From Propionibacteriaceae bacterium (GTDB taxonomy: Bacteria > Actinomycetota > Actinomycetes > Propionibacteriales > Propionibacteriaceae): a DNA stretch of 64,000 nucleotides. This document shows positions 17,923-26,554 of this stretch, in pieces. The notes below the pieces were generated by a model. That model saw only the letters and a program-made list of their open reading frames with translations, was not told where the DNA came from and made no database searches. The stretch's first letter is position 1. The number at the start of each line of letters is the position of its first letter. The stretch covers positions 1 through 64,000 of the forward strand of contig JADKFR010000004.1 of assembly GCA_016717345.1 (NCBI GenBank), read 5' to 3'. A program made the translations under genes and the position numbers.

Positions 17923-18582
17923 ATGACCTCCACCTCCCGCTTCAGCGCCGTGTCCAGAAGGGCCTTTCTGCAGGGGGTGTCGGCGGCAGCCCTGTTGGGT
18001 GTCGCAGGCTGCGCCTCCTCCGACGCCGACGTCTTGACTCCCGCCGCGACCCCGACAGCGGCCGGCTCCAGCGGGGCCGCCAGTTCCACCCCGTCCGCCA
18101 CGGACGTCGCCAGCGCTGCTGCCGGTGAGGCCGTGATCAGCTTCACCTACACCGTCGACACCACGGCGTCCTCGGGCGGCCGGGGTGGCCCGGGCGGGGG
18201 GATGGCCCGCAATCCCTACATCGCGGTCTGGATCGAGGATGCCGCCGGGGAACTGGTGAAGACCGTCTCACTGTGGCACCTGGCCGGGCAGGAGGACCGC
18301 TGGCTGTCGGAGTTGGCCACCTGGTACGCCGCCGCCGGTGGCGACACGACCGTTTCGAGCGCGACGCGCGCTGCCGGCAGCTACGACGTGGTGTGGGACC
18401 TCACCGACACCTCCGGTGCGGCGGTGAAGGCTGCGAACTACACCGTGTGCATCGAGTCGAACCGTGAGCACGGGCCAACCTCCCTGATCACGATGGAGCT
18501 CACGCTGTCCGGCAAGAAGGCGAGCGTGTCCGGGACCCCCAACAACGAACTGACCGCCGCCAAGGTCACCGTCGCGCCATGA
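17923..18582 (+). CDS. DUF2271 Tat-exported lipoprotein
   Basis: 219 residues. The N-terminus has a twin-arginine signal (SRRAFLQG) and a lipobox (GVAGC, Cys about 27), then a Ser/Thr/Ala-rich linker. The globular part is a DUF2271 domain (NPYIAVWIEDAAGELVKTVSLW, then YDVVWDLTD, IESNREHGP). Such proteins occur beside PepSY membrane proteins and ApbE flavinyltransferases, and are thought to take part in extracytoplasmic redox chemistry. Its stop overlaps the PepSY gene start by ATGA. Confidence 0.8.
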   Translation: MTSTSRFSAVSRRAFLQGVSAAALLGVAGCASSDADVLTPAATPTAAGSSGAASSTPSATDVASAAAGEAVISFTYTVDTTASSGGRGGPGGGMARNPYIAVWIEDAAGELVKTVSLWHLAGQEDRWLSELATWYAAAGGDTTVSSATRAAGSYDVVWDLTDTSGAAVKAANYTVCIESNREHGPTSLITMELTLSGKKASVSGTPNNELTAAKVTVAP

Positions 18583-19214
18583 GCCCGGGCACTGCGCCAC
18601 AGACCGTGTCCGTGCGATCGGAAGGCCGGAGGCCCTCGGCCCGAGCGACCAGCCATAAGTGGACCCGGCAACTGCACTCCTGGCTGTCGATGGTCAGCCT
18701 GCTGGTGGTGCTGTTCTTTGCCGTGACGGGCCTGACCCTGAACCATCAGGACTGGACCTTCGGCCAGGAACCCGTCACCACGACGACCACCGGAACCCTG
18801 CCGGCGGCGTCGATCACCGCCGGTGCTGTCGACTTCCTGGCGGTCAGCGAATACCTGCGCTCGGCGCAGGGCGCCTCCGGTGAGATCACGGACCACGGAG
18901 TGGACGGGACAGTCGGGCGCCTCACCTACCAAGGCCCTGGCTACACCGCGACGGCCACCTTCGACACGATCACCGGGTCCTTCACGCTGGCGAGCACCCG
19001 GTACGGGCTCGTCGCCGTCGCCAACGACCTCCACAAGGGACGACACACGTCGCTCGCCTGGTCGTGGCTGATCGACGTCTCGGCGGTCGGGCTGGCTTTG
19101 GTCGCGATCACCGGGCTGGTGCTCCAACTCTTCATCGTCCGGACGCGGCGGCTCGGGCTGATCCTGATCGGCGTGGGTGTCGTCGCCGGCGTTGCCCTGG
19201 TGATGCTCAGCTGA
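18579..19214 (+). CDS. PepSY-associated transmembrane protein
   Basis: 211 residues. Membrane helices lie near 35-55, 160-180 and 188-208, with an extracytoplasmic PepSY-like domain between the first two. The motif KWTRQLHSWLSM with His, then GLTLNHQ, and the second conserved His in NDLHKGRHTSLAW are typical of PepSY/DUF2271-associated proteins and could ligate heme. It overlaps the lipoprotein gene upstream and ends convergently with apbE (8-bp overlap). It likely passes electrons across the membrane; inferred from family and neighbours. Confidence 0.8.
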   Translation: MSPGTAPQTVSVRSEGRRPSARATSHKWTRQLHSWLSMVSLLVVLFFAVTGLTLNHQDWTFGQEPVTTTTTGTLPAASITAGAVDFLAVSEYLRSAQGASGEITDHGVDGTVGRLTYQGPGYTATATFDTITGSFTLASTRYGLVAVANDLHKGRHTSLAWSWLIDVSAVGLALVAITGLVLQLFIVRTRRLGLILIGVGVVAGVALVMLS

Positions 19215-20094
19215 ACCAGGTGGGCGAGTCGTGAACGGCGCCCTCGGCGTCCACGATCAGAGCTGCGCACCCGTCCCGTCCGCTGAGGAAGTCGAGCGCC
19301 TCCCGGGGTGGGAGGACCCCGCAGATGGTGGCCAGGGCGTCGGCGTCCATGGCTCGCGGCGCGCGCACGCTCACCGACGCGGTGTGCTCCACCGGCCATC
19401 CGGTGCGCGGGTCGATCACGTGGCCGTACCAGGCGTCGGCGACCCGGAACCCGCGCCGGGCAAGGCCGGAGGTCGCGAGGGCCTCGTTGGCGATCCTGAC
19501 GCGCCAGCGCGCCGGAAGGTTGTCGTAGGGACGGAACGGATCCTCGATGCCGACCTCGACGCTTCCCGTGCCGCTGTGGAGCAGGTCCCCGCCGGCGTTG
19601 ACCACCACGGCAGCCACACCTGGCAGGGAGCGCCCGACAGCGGCCGCCCGATCGACGATGTAGCCCTTGGCGATCGCATTGAGATCGACTCCCGAGCAGT
19701 CTGAGACCTGCACCACGTCCCCGGCGACGACGCGGAAAGGAAGCGGCGCCGGTTCGAGGGACGCGGGCAGGCGGGGTGGCGGGCCATCCGAGTCGGCAGC
19801 CAGCAACCAGTGGGCGCGCAGGTGACCGACCGCGGGGTGGAAGGCGCCGTGACTCTCCTGCCACCAGTACTCGGCAGCAGCCAACACAGCGGTCAGCTCC
19901 GGCGAACACGGACCCCCGCCGTGTGACCACTCAGACAGCTCGCTGTCGCTCCGATAGGTCGAGAAGACGGCGTCCAGGCGCTCGAACTCGGCCAGAATGG
20001 CGCTCTCGGCCTGGCCCGCCACCGTGTCGTCGGCGTCGATGCGCGTCTGGACGACCGTCCCGAGCACCGGGGAGTGGTCGGCGATCCGGGTCAT
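19207..20094 (-). CDS. apbE: FAD:protein FMN transferase (ApbE family)
   Basis: 295 residues. It covalently attaches FMN from FAD to a Thr/Ser of target proteins. Recognisable segments: GTVVQTRID at the start, AVFSTYRSDSELS, VDLNAIAKGYIVDRAA, VNAGGDLL, and HVIDPRTGWPV with the metal/FAD site, then ADALAT. No signal peptide is seen, so it may act in the cytoplasm. It faces the DUF2271/PepSY pair and together they form a flavin-redox module. Its GTG/ATG start overlaps the uppS stop by 4 bp. Confidence 0.92.
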   Translation of the reverse strand: MTRIADHSPVLGTVVQTRIDADDTVAGQAESAILAEFERLDAVFSTYRSDSELSEWSHGGGPCSPELTAVLAAAEYWWQESHGAFHPAVGHLRAHWLLAADSDGPPPRLPASLEPAPLPFRVVAGDVVQVSDCSGVDLNAIAKGYIVDRAAAVGRSLPGVAAVVVNAGGDLLHSGTGSVEVGIEDPFRPYDNLPARWRVRIANEALATSGLARRGFRVADAWYGHVIDPRTGWPVEHTASVSVRAPRAMDADALATICGVLPPREALDFLSGRDGCAALIVDAEGAVHDSPTWFS

Positions 20095-20900
20095 TGAGTC
20101 GGGCTGGGATCAGGCTCAACCGGGTTGGGGACCGCGCCTCCATAGCGCCGGTCCCGCTGGACGTAGGTTTCCACGGCTCGCCACAGGTCCCTCCGGTCGA
20201 AGTCCGGCCACAGAGTGTCCATGAAGACCATTTCGGCGTAGGCCGCCTGCCAGACGAGGAAGTTCGACGTCCGCTGTTCACCGGAGGAGCGGATGAACAG
20301 GTCGACGTCGGGGATCTCGGGCTCATCGAGAAAGCGTCGGAAACGCTCTTCGGTGAGGCGTGAAGGGTCGAGCTCGCCCCGCAGCGCCGCCTCGGCGATC
20401 GCGCGGGCGGCATCCACGATCTCGGCCCGCCCGCCGTAGTTCACGCAGAACTGGAGGGTGAGGGCGGTGTTGTCCCGGCTCTGCTCTTCGGCCTCCTGCA
20501 GTTCACGGATCACCGACTTCCAGAGTCGAGGCATCCGTCCGGCCCACCGGATCCGGACGCCCAAGGCGTCGAGCTGGTCACGACGGCGGTGGATGACGTC
20601 GCGGTTGAACCCCATCAGCCAGCGCACCTCGTCGGGCGAGCGGCGCCAGTTCTCGGTCGAGAACGCGTACGCCGAGAGGTAGGGGATGCCGAGTTCGAGA
20701 GCGCCTTCGATCACGTCGAACAGCGAGTCTTCGCCGCGCGCATGGCCCTCGGTGCGGGGCAGGTTGCGGGCCTTCGCCCACCTCCCGTTGCCGTCCATCA
20801 CGATGGCCACGTGCCGGGGCAGGAGGGAACGGTCCAGCACGGGCGGACGCGCCCCGGACGGATGGGGGATCGGGGGGCGGGGCACCTTCTTCACAGCCAC
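20091..20900 (-). CDS. uppS: undecaprenyl / polyprenyl diphosphate synthase (UppS family)
   Basis: 269 residues from the GTG at 20900; other in-frame starts exist up to 20951. It makes the lipid carrier for peptidoglycan and glycan assembly from isoprenyl diphosphates. The cis-prenyltransferase signatures HVAIVMDGNGRWA, RTEGHARG, AYAFSTENWRRS, and the C-terminal PDVDLFIRSSGEQRTSNF are all present. The N-terminal tail PRPPIPHPSGARPP is the usual actinobacterial extension. The neighbouring apbE lies downstream on the same strand. Confidence 0.94.
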   Translation of the reverse strand: MAVKKVPRPPIPHPSGARPPVLDRSLLPRHVAIVMDGNGRWAKARNLPRTEGHARGEDSLFDVIEGALELGIPYLSAYAFSTENWRRSPDEVRWLMGFNRDVIHRRRDQLDALGVRIRWAGRMPRLWKSVIRELQEAEEQSRDNTALTLQFCVNYGGRAEIVDAARAIAEAALRGELDPSRLTEERFRRFLDEPEIPDVDLFIRSSGEQRTSNFLVWQAAYAEMVFMDTLWPDFDRRDLWRAVETYVQRDRRYGGAVPNPVEPDPSPTQ

Positions 20901-20955
20901 GTGCCGCAGCCTACTGCGGGGGTTGCGGCCCCGGGTGACCGGCTGTGGCAACCAA

Positions 20956-20984
20956 GTTGAGTGTTAGCCGCTCAACTCTTGAGT
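20956..20984. promoter_or_regulatory. HAIR-like (HspR) operator upstream of hsp20
   Basis: GTTGAGT (20956-20962), 7-bp spacer, GCTCAAC (20970-20976), immediately followed by CTTGAGT (20978-20984). The HspR consensus is CTTGAGT-N7-ACTCAAG, so three half-sites are stacked. HspR is the MerR-type heat-shock repressor of actinobacteria. Confidence 0.65.
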
Positions 20985-21014
20985 TTGGACGGAGGGCGCG
21001 GCACACTATGGGTG

Positions 21015-21041
21015 TTAGCACTCGAGTAAGGCGAGTGCCAG
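21015..21041. promoter_or_regulatory. CIRCE (HrcA) operator upstream of hsp20
   Basis: TTAGCACTC (21015-21023), 9-bp spacer, GAGTGCCAG (21033-21041). The left arm is a perfect match to the CIRCE element TTAGCACTC-N9-GAGTGCTAA and the right arm matches 7 of 9. It lies 25 bp before the hsp20 ATG. Confidence 0.8.
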
Positions 21042-21065
21042 AATCCGATGAAGGAGTGATGAGTC

Positions 21066-21509
21066 ATGGCACGTACCTTCGATCCTTTCCGTGAAATGGA
21101 CCGTTGGTTCTCCGATGTCGCGCGGACCCCGGGGGCTGCTGCGATGCCGATGGATCTCTACCGTGACAAGGAGGTCTTCGTTGTCCGGATCGACCTGCCG
21201 GGCGTTGACCCGGCCTCGATCGACGTGGACATTGATGATCGCACCTTGACGATCCGTGCCGATCGGAAGCCGGTGACGACCGAGGGCGAGCAGAAGTGGT
21301 TGGTGCATGAGCGTCCCACGGGCACCTTCGCCCGGCAATTGACGCTGGGCTACGGCGTCGCGCTGGACAAGATCGGCGCCGAGTACCGCGACGGCGTCCT
21401 GCAGTTGACCATCCCGGTCGCCGAGGAGGCCAAGCCGCGCAAGGTGAGCGTGCAGCACGCCGGCACCGTCACCCAACTGGAAGGGACGGTGCCGAGCGAG
21501 GCGGAGTGA
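21066..21509 (+). CDS. Hsp20/alpha-crystallin small heat-shock protein
   Basis: 147 residues; an ATP-independent holdase chaperone. The N-terminus begins ARTFDPFREMDRWF. The alpha-crystallin domain (about residues 38-135) includes FVVRIDLPGVDPASIDV, the beta strand LTIRADR and GVLQLTIPVAEEAKPRKV near the end. AAGGAGTGATG precedes the start. Two heat-shock operator types (HAIR-like and CIRCE) are stacked upstream, so dual HspR and HrcA repression is expected. Confidence 0.94.
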   Translation: MARTFDPFREMDRWFSDVARTPGAAAMPMDLYRDKEVFVVRIDLPGVDPASIDVDIDDRTLTIRADRKPVTTEGEQKWLVHERPTGTFARQLTLGYGVALDKIGAEYRDGVLQLTIPVAEEAKPRKVSVQHAGTVTQLEGTVPSEAE

Positions 21510-21531
21510 TCCCGCCCGCGTCGTGGCGCCC

Positions 21532-22476
21532 TCAGCAGAAGGGAGCCGACGCCTTCGTCAGGTGATTCATGTGGGCGCGTCCCAGGTGAAGCTCGAGGGC
21601 CGCCACCAACGGTGGCAGTTGCTCGACTCGGCTCACGCTGGCGATCGGCGAGACGACGCCGGGTTGCTGGCGTAGCCAGGCCAGGGCGACGGTGGCCGGT
21701 TCCACGCCGAGTTCGTCGGCGATCCGGTTCACCTCGTCCAGCACGGTGAAGCCCGCCTCGGTGGCGTAGTTCTTCACGGTCCCCGCGCGGGGACCGTGAA
21801 GAACCTCGCCCCGGGCGTACTTCCCGGACAGGAACCCGCCGGCAAGGCCGTAATAGGGGACCAGGGCGAGGTGGTGTTCGCGGCACGCGGCTCCCAGTCC
21901 GGAGGTCTCGACCTCGGCGCGATGCACCAGGTTGTACTGGGGCTGGTGGGCCACCGGCAGGGCCAGACCCTCCGCGGTAGCGACCTCAATCACCTCCAGC
22001 GTGCGCTCGGCGGTGAAGTTGGACAGCCCGTAATGGCGGATCGTGCCGTGAGCGATCATCGTGTCAAAGGCGCCGACCCATTCCGCGATGGGCACCCGCG
22101 GGTCGTCCTCATGGGCGTAGTAGAGGTCGATGGTTTCGATGCCCAGGCGTCGGCGGGAACCGTCCAGGCAGATCCGCAGGTTCGCCGGCCGAAGTCCCCG
22201 ATGGGTCGGCATCTTGGCCACCTTGGTAGCGATCACCACCTTGTCGCGATTGCCTGGATGCCGTAGCCAGCTGCCGATGATGCTTTCGGACTCACCGCCG
22301 CGATGGCCGGGAACCCACGCGGAGTAGGTATCGGCGGTGTCGATGAAGTTGCCGCCGGCAGCGGTGAAGGCGTCGAGGATGGCCTCGGACGTCGAGCCGT
22401 CGGCCGTCCATCCGAAGACATTTCCCCCCAGGCAGATCGGGGACACCCTCAACGATGAGATGCGCTGCATGGGCAT
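21532..22476 (-). CDS. aldo/keto reductase
   Basis: 314 residues from the ATG at 22476 (a second ATG lies at 22470). TIM-barrel NADPH-dependent oxidoreductase. Visible motifs: LGGNVFGW, NFIDTADTYSAW with the catalytic Asp/Tyr, VVIATKV with the catalytic Lys, YYAHEDDPRVP with His, and SNFTAE. The substrate is unknown; the set resembles the YajO/general stress subfamily. Convergent with hsp20 and downstream of the SIMPL gene on the same strand, with 4 bp between, so probably one transcript. Confidence 0.9.
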   Translation of the reverse strand: MPMQRISSLRVSPICLGGNVFGWTADGSTSEAILDAFTAAGGNFIDTADTYSAWVPGHRGGESESIIGSWLRHPGNRDKVVIATKVAKMPTHRGLRPANLRICLDGSRRRLGIETIDLYYAHEDDPRVPIAEWVGAFDTMIAHGTIRHYGLSNFTAERTLEVIEVATAEGLALPVAHQPQYNLVHRAEVETSGLGAACREHHLALVPYYGLAGGFLSGKYARGEVLHGPRAGTVKNYATEAGFTVLDEVNRIADELGVEPATVALAWLRQQPGVVSPIASVSRVEQLPPLVAALELHLGRAHMNHLTKASAPFC

Positions 22477-22480
22477 CACT

Positions 22481-23101
22481 CTAGGAGGACATCTCAAAGT
22501 CCACGGTCAAGTGAATGAAGAGTTGCTCCGATGAGGCGATATCAACTCCCAGATCCAGCGGTGCCGCCATTGCCTTGGCGGCATACCCAACGTCCTGGGC
22601 GGCCAACTCCACGCGCGCCGAGGGAATGTTCCAGGAATCGCTGGCCATGGTGACGCCGGTGATTTCCCGTCCGGCCGCGCGGGCCACGGCGTCAGCCTTG
22701 CGTCGCGCCTTGACCATGGCCGCAGCCGTCGCTTCGATGCTGGCCTCGAAGCCATCGAAGACCCATTCCAGATGCTCCAGGCGCAGGTTCGGCTGATCGG
22801 CCAGGACGCCCAGCAGGGCGGGCAGGCGGTCGGGCAGGGCGCTGATCGTCAGCAGGATCTCGATGCTCTGGCTGCGACCCACCCGCCCCGACCGGGTGTG
22901 GAGTCGCACGCCGTCGACCTCGATCGACTCCTCGGTCACCCCGATCTGAGCCAGGGCGTGAACGAGCCCACGCACCTCTTCGGAACGTGCGAGCGCCGCG
23001 TTGCCGAGCAGTGCGCTCGACCCGCTGACAACGGTGTGCACCCGAGCGCTGCTGGCTGCCACCCGAGTGGTCTGGTCGATGGTGATGCGCAGGGTTCCCA
23101 T
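22481..23101 (-). CDS. SIMPL domain (DUF541) protein
   Basis: 206 residues. It fits the SIMPL/DUF541 family: VAASSARVHTVVSGSS, GVTEESIEVDGVRLHT, then a helical segment with AVARAAGREITGV and a final strand VTVDFE-type pattern. No signal peptide is evident, unlike many relatives, which are periplasmic or secreted. The function is not established. It is likely co-transcribed with the aldo/keto reductase. Confidence 0.75.
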   Translation of the reverse strand: MGTLRITIDQTTRVAASSARVHTVVSGSSALLGNAALARSEEVRGLVHALAQIGVTEESIEVDGVRLHTRSGRVGRSQSIEILLTISALPDRLPALLGVLADQPNLRLEHLEWVFDGFEASIEATAAAMVKARRKADAVARAAGREITGVTMASDSWNIPSARVELAAQDVGYAAKAMAAPLDLGVDIASSEQLFIHLTVDFEMSS

Positions 23102-23167
23102 CCGCCCAGAGTAGGCGTCGCACCGGCCCGGGAGCCTCTCAGCTGGAAGATGCCCCTCGGCCGGCGC

Positions 23168-24775
23168 TCAGCTGTGCTCGACCGCCGCGCGTTCGATGGC
23201 CAGGCCGTTGACGAAGCGCTCGGAGAACGACTCGAAGCCGGCCACGTCCTGGGGGTCGGGTTCCATAGTGGCCAGGCTCACCCCGGCGAAGACCGCCTGC
23301 GACAGGTAGTCGCCGAGCGTTTGTCCCTCCACCCTGTCCCGGGTGAAGGCCGCCAGGACCGCGATGCCCCAGGCACCTCCTTCTCCGGCGATGTCACCGA
23401 CCGAGACCGGAGTGTTCAGCGCTGCGGCGAGGATCCCTTGGGCGACGCCCTTGGTCTTGAAGAGCCCTCCGTGGGCGAACATGGAGTCGAGTCGGACGCC
23501 CTCGTCCCGCAACAGCACCTGCATTCCCAGACGCAGGGTTCCCAGCGCCGCGAGCAACTGGGTGCGCATGAAGTTCGCCAACGTGAGCCGGCTCTCCGGG
23601 GTACGCACCAGCAAGGGCCGCCCCTCGTGCAGGCCGGTGATGTGCTCTCCGGACAGGTAGTTGTAGGCCAGGAGGCCGCCGCCGTCCGGCTCTCCCTGCA
23701 GCGCTGCGGCGAACAGGGTCCCGAAGACCGTCGCGGGATCGGAGGGTGCGCCGAGCGCTGCGGCGAATTCACCGAACAGTCCGGCCCAGGCGTTGAGTTC
23801 GCTGGCACCGTTGTTGCAGTGCACCATGGCGACGAGGTCGCCGGCGGGCGTGGTCACCAGATCCAGTTCGGGGTGGACGCTTCGGAGGTCACCCTCCAGG
23901 ACGACCATGGCAAAGACGGACGTGCCGGCGCTCACGTTTCCGGTTCGGCGCGCCACCGAGTTGGTGGCAACCATGCCCGTCCCCGCATCCCCTTCGGGCG
24001 GGCACAGCACGACGCCCGGCTGCAAGCCGCCCGAAGGATCGAGCAGCGCGGCACCGGCCGCTGTCAGGTGACCGCCGGGCTCACCTGCGGGCAGCACCCG
24101 CGGCAGGATGTCACCCAGTCGCCACCCGAGGTGGTGTCCGGCCACGAGGGCGTCGAACTGGGCCAGCATGGCTGGGTTGTAGTCGGTCGAAGCGAGGTCG
24201 ATGGGGAACATGCCGCTCGCGTCGCCCACGCCGAGGACCTTCTCACCGGTCAACTGCCAGTGCACGTACCCGGCCAGGGTGGTGAGGTGGGCGATGCGTG
24301 CCACGTGCTCCTCGCCGTTGAGGATGGCCTGGAACAGGTGGGCGATGCTCCATCGTTGCGGGATCGGGTACCCGAATTCTTCGCTGAGCTGGGCGCTGGC
24401 CGCTCCCGTCGTGGTGTTGCGCCAGGTCCGGAACGGGACGAGCAGTTCGTCGTCGGCATCGAAGGCGAGGTAGCCATGCATCATGGCCGACACCCCCAAG
24501 GAACCGACCGTGGTCAGTTCCACACCGAAGCGCTCAGCCACCTGCGCGGCGAGGTCGCCGTAACAGCGGCGCAGTCCGTCCGCCACCGCATCGAGGGAAT
24601 AGGTCCACAGCCGGTCGACGAACTGGTTCTCCCAGTCGTGGCTCCCGGTGGCGATGGGCGCGTTGTCGGGCCCGGTCAGCACGGCCTTGATGCGGGTGGA
24701 ACCGAACTCGATTCCCAAAGCGGTGTGCCCCTGGCGGATGGCTTCGCGAAGGCTCGCCTGCTGCGACTCGATCAT
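23168..24775 (-). CDS. araB: FGGY-family carbohydrate kinase, probably L-ribulokinase
   Basis: 535 residues. ATPase-fold sugar kinase with the phosphate-binding GIEFGSTRIKAVL at the N-terminus, a sugar-site region SAMMHGYLAF, GDASGMFPID, NVSAGTSVFAMVV, and the C-terminal FGGY adenosine-binding part (MFAHGGLFKTKGVAQGILA, GEGGAWG). The start has AGAAGGAG 8 nt upstream. L-ribulokinase is inferred because araD and araA lie 1.1 kb away and share an operator palindrome with this gene. It is transcribed away from them, with recO in between. A xylulokinase-type specificity cannot be excluded. Confidence 0.8.
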   Translation of the reverse strand: MIESQQASLREAIRQGHTALGIEFGSTRIKAVLTGPDNAPIATGSHDWENQFVDRLWTYSLDAVADGLRRCYGDLAAQVAERFGVELTTVGSLGVSAMMHGYLAFDADDELLVPFRTWRNTTTGAASAQLSEEFGYPIPQRWSIAHLFQAILNGEEHVARIAHLTTLAGYVHWQLTGEKVLGVGDASGMFPIDLASTDYNPAMLAQFDALVAGHHLGWRLGDILPRVLPAGEPGGHLTAAGAALLDPSGGLQPGVVLCPPEGDAGTGMVATNSVARRTGNVSAGTSVFAMVVLEGDLRSVHPELDLVTTPAGDLVAMVHCNNGASELNAWAGLFGEFAAALGAPSDPATVFGTLFAAALQGEPDGGGLLAYNYLSGEHITGLHEGRPLLVRTPESRLTLANFMRTQLLAALGTLRLGMQVLLRDEGVRLDSMFAHGGLFKTKGVAQGILAAALNTPVSVGDIAGEGGAWGIAVLAAFTRDRVEGQTLGDYLSQAVFAGVSLATMEPDPQDVAGFESFSERFVNGLAIERAAVEHS

Positions 24776-24856
24776 CGTTGATGCTCCTTCTGGCAGCGAG
24801 CTGAACGTCGTTCACCCGTGATGTCACCGTGACGCCGGGGTAGCAGCCGCCTGCAG

Positions 24857-24870
24857 GGTTAACGGTAACA
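24857..24870. promoter_or_regulatory. candidate arabinose-regulon operator before araB
   Basis: GGTTAACGGTAACA matches the palindrome TGTTACCGGTAACA at 12 of 14 positions, in the divergent araB/recO intergenic region. A 13 of 14 match lies before araD. Confidence 0.55.
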
Positions 24871-24928
24871 CCGACGCGCCCCGGCATGCCTGGCCCAGGT
24901 TCGGCAAGGCACCGGCGACAATGGCCGA

Positions 24929-25687
24929 GTGCCCACCTACCGTGATGAGGCGATCGTCCTGCGAACCCACAAGCTGGGGGAGGCCGATCGGATCGTCACG
25001 CTGCTCTCCCGGCGACACGGCAAGCTCCGGGCGGTCGCCCACGGCGTGCGCCGCACGTCCTCGAAGTTCGGTGCGCGGCTTGAGCCGTTCAGTCATGTCG
25101 ATCTCCAGTTCGCCACAGGCCGCACGCTGGACGTGATCACCCAAGCGGTGACCCTCCACCCCTACTCCGAGCCCTTGAGTCACGACTACCCGCGCTACAC
25201 CACCGGGCAGGTGATGATCGAGACGGCCGATCGCCTGGTGACCGAGGAACGCGAGCCCGCCCTGCACCAGTACCAACTTCTGGTCGGGGGCCTTCATGCC
25301 CTGATCAGCGGAACCGCTGACGGGCCTCGCCCGGCGACCATGGTCATGGACGCCTACCTGCTGCGCGCCATCGCCTTGGCGGGGTACGCCCCGACGCTCA
25401 CCGACTGTGCCCGCTGCGGGGCGGTCGGGCCGCACGAGGCCTTCTCGCCGGCGATGGGCGGAATGGTGTGCCGCAGGTGTCGACCCCCTGGCGTCGCTCA
25501 TCCGAGGCCGGCGACGGTGTCCTACCTCGGCGCCCTGCTGGCCGGCGACTGGGCCGGCACTCGGGAGGTGGACGATGTCACGGTGCGTCAGGGAAGCGGG
25601 TTGGTGGCCGCTTTCATCAGTTGGCACCTGGATCGGGGCCTGCGCTCGCTGGGGCACGTCGAACGCTCCTGGGGCCCGTCTGAGTGA
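24929..25687 (+). CDS. recO: DNA repair protein RecO
   Basis: 252 residues. RecO loads RecA with RecR onto SSB-coated single-strand DNA (RecFOR pathway) and anneals strands. The N-terminal OB fold begins TYRDEAIVLRTHKLGEADRIV; a C-terminal zinc site has CARCG and CRRC. The GTG start follows GACAAT by 6 nt and has no ribosome site, suggesting leaderless initiation. It is sandwiched between araB (divergent) and araDA, an unusual setting, because recO often neighbours era, leuA or uppS in actinobacteria. Confidence 0.93.
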   Translation: MPTYRDEAIVLRTHKLGEADRIVTLLSRRHGKLRAVAHGVRRTSSKFGARLEPFSHVDLQFATGRTLDVITQAVTLHPYSEPLSHDYPRYTTGQVMIETADRLVTEEREPALHQYQLLVGGLHALISGTADGPRPATMVMDAYLLRAIALAGYAPTLTDCARCGAVGPHEAFSPAMGGMVCRRCRPPGVAHPRPATVSYLGALLAGDWAGTREVDDVTVRQGSGLVAAFISWHLDRGLRSLGHVERSWGPSE

Positions 25688-25706
25688 GTCAGCATCGAGA
25701 CCAAAC

Positions 25707-25750
25707 TGTTACCCGGAAAGGGCTGGCGCCGTCGCGTGATACCGGTAACA
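25707..25750. promoter_or_regulatory. candidate arabinose-regulon operators before araD
   Basis: TGATACCGGTAACA (25737-25750) matches the palindrome TGTTACCGGTAACA at 13 of 14 positions. A weaker site, TGTTACCCGGAAAG (25707-25720), keeps a perfect left half. The spacing is about 30 bp (three helical turns), as for cooperatively bound repressors. The same motif lies upstream of araB. The expected regulator is a LacI- or GntR-type arabinose repressor, not present in this window. Confidence 0.6.
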
Positions 25751-25864
25751 TCCTCTATGGCGAGCAGAGTTGCCGCCAGCGAAGAGGGAGCACCAGGCAG
25801 TGGCATATCCAGCGAAATTCCTTGTGGGGGACGTCGTCGTCGGTCTTCGGGCAGGAGTGATCTG

Positions 25865-26554
25865 GTGAGCGCAATCCCCGCCGAGTTCCGGCAGGCCGTG
25901 GACGACCTCAAGGTCGTCGTGGCGGGCCTGCACGCCGAACTTCCTCGTAACAACCTGGTGGTCTGGACGGCCGGGAACGTGTCAGCCCGCGTGCCGGGTG
26001 CCGATCTGCTGGTGATCAAGCCCAGTGGGGTCTCCTACGACGACCTGACTCCTGAGGCGATGGTGGTCTGCGATTTCGAGGCGAACCTGGTGGAGGGGAC
26101 GCGGAGCCCGTCCTCCGACACCGCGGCCCACGCCTACGTCTACGCGCACATGCCCCACGTCGGTGGCGTGGTGCACACCCATTCCGACTATGCGACCGCC
26201 TGGGCCGCGCGCCGCGAGCCGATCCCGTGTGTGCTGACGATGATCGCCGACGAGTTCGGCGGGGACATTCCGATCGGCCCGTTCGCGTTGATCGGCGATG
26301 ACTCGATCGGGCGGGGGATCGTCGAAACCCTGCAGGGCAGTCGCTCCCGCGCGGTGCTGATGGCCAACCACGGACCCTTCACGATCGGTTCCGACGCCAG
26401 GGACGCGGTGAAGGCCGCCGTCATGGTCGAGGATGTCGCTCGCACCGTCCATCTCGCCCGGCAGGTGGGGGAACCGCTCCGGCTCGACCAGGCCGACATC
26501 GACAGGCTCTTCGACAGGTATCAGAACGTCTATGGACAAGGAATTTCACAATGA
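25865..26554 (+). CDS. araD: L-ribulose-5-phosphate 4-epimerase
   Basis: 229 residues from the GTG at 25865, preceded by GCAGGAG; this length equals the family's. Class II aldolase/epimerase fold that converts L-ribulose 5-phosphate to D-xylulose 5-phosphate with zinc. Motifs: NLVVWTAGNVSAR, VIKPSGVSYDDLTPE, SSDTAAHAYVYAHMP, VVHTHSDYATAWA with zinc His residues, and MANHGPFTIG with the third. It overlaps the araA start by ATGA. Frame stays open upstream to 25736, but the start chosen gives the expected N-terminus. Confidence 0.94.
   Translation: MSAIPAEFRQAVDDLKVVVAGLHAELPRNNLVVWTAGNVSARVPGADLLVIKPSGVSYDDLTPEAMVVCDFEANLVEGTRSPSSDTAAHAYVYAHMPHVGGVVHTHSDYATAWAARREPIPCVLTMIADEFGGDIPIGPFALIGDDSIGRGIVETLQGSRSRAVLMANHGPFTIGSDARDAVKAAVMVEDVARTVHLARQVGEPLRLDQADIDRLFDRYQNVYGQGISQ

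Noticed and set aside
22772..24781. Long + strand frame opposite the FGGY kinase.
   Set aside because: Same antisense effect; no Shine-Dalgarno, no recognisable domain, low-complexity His/Gln/Arg-rich translation.
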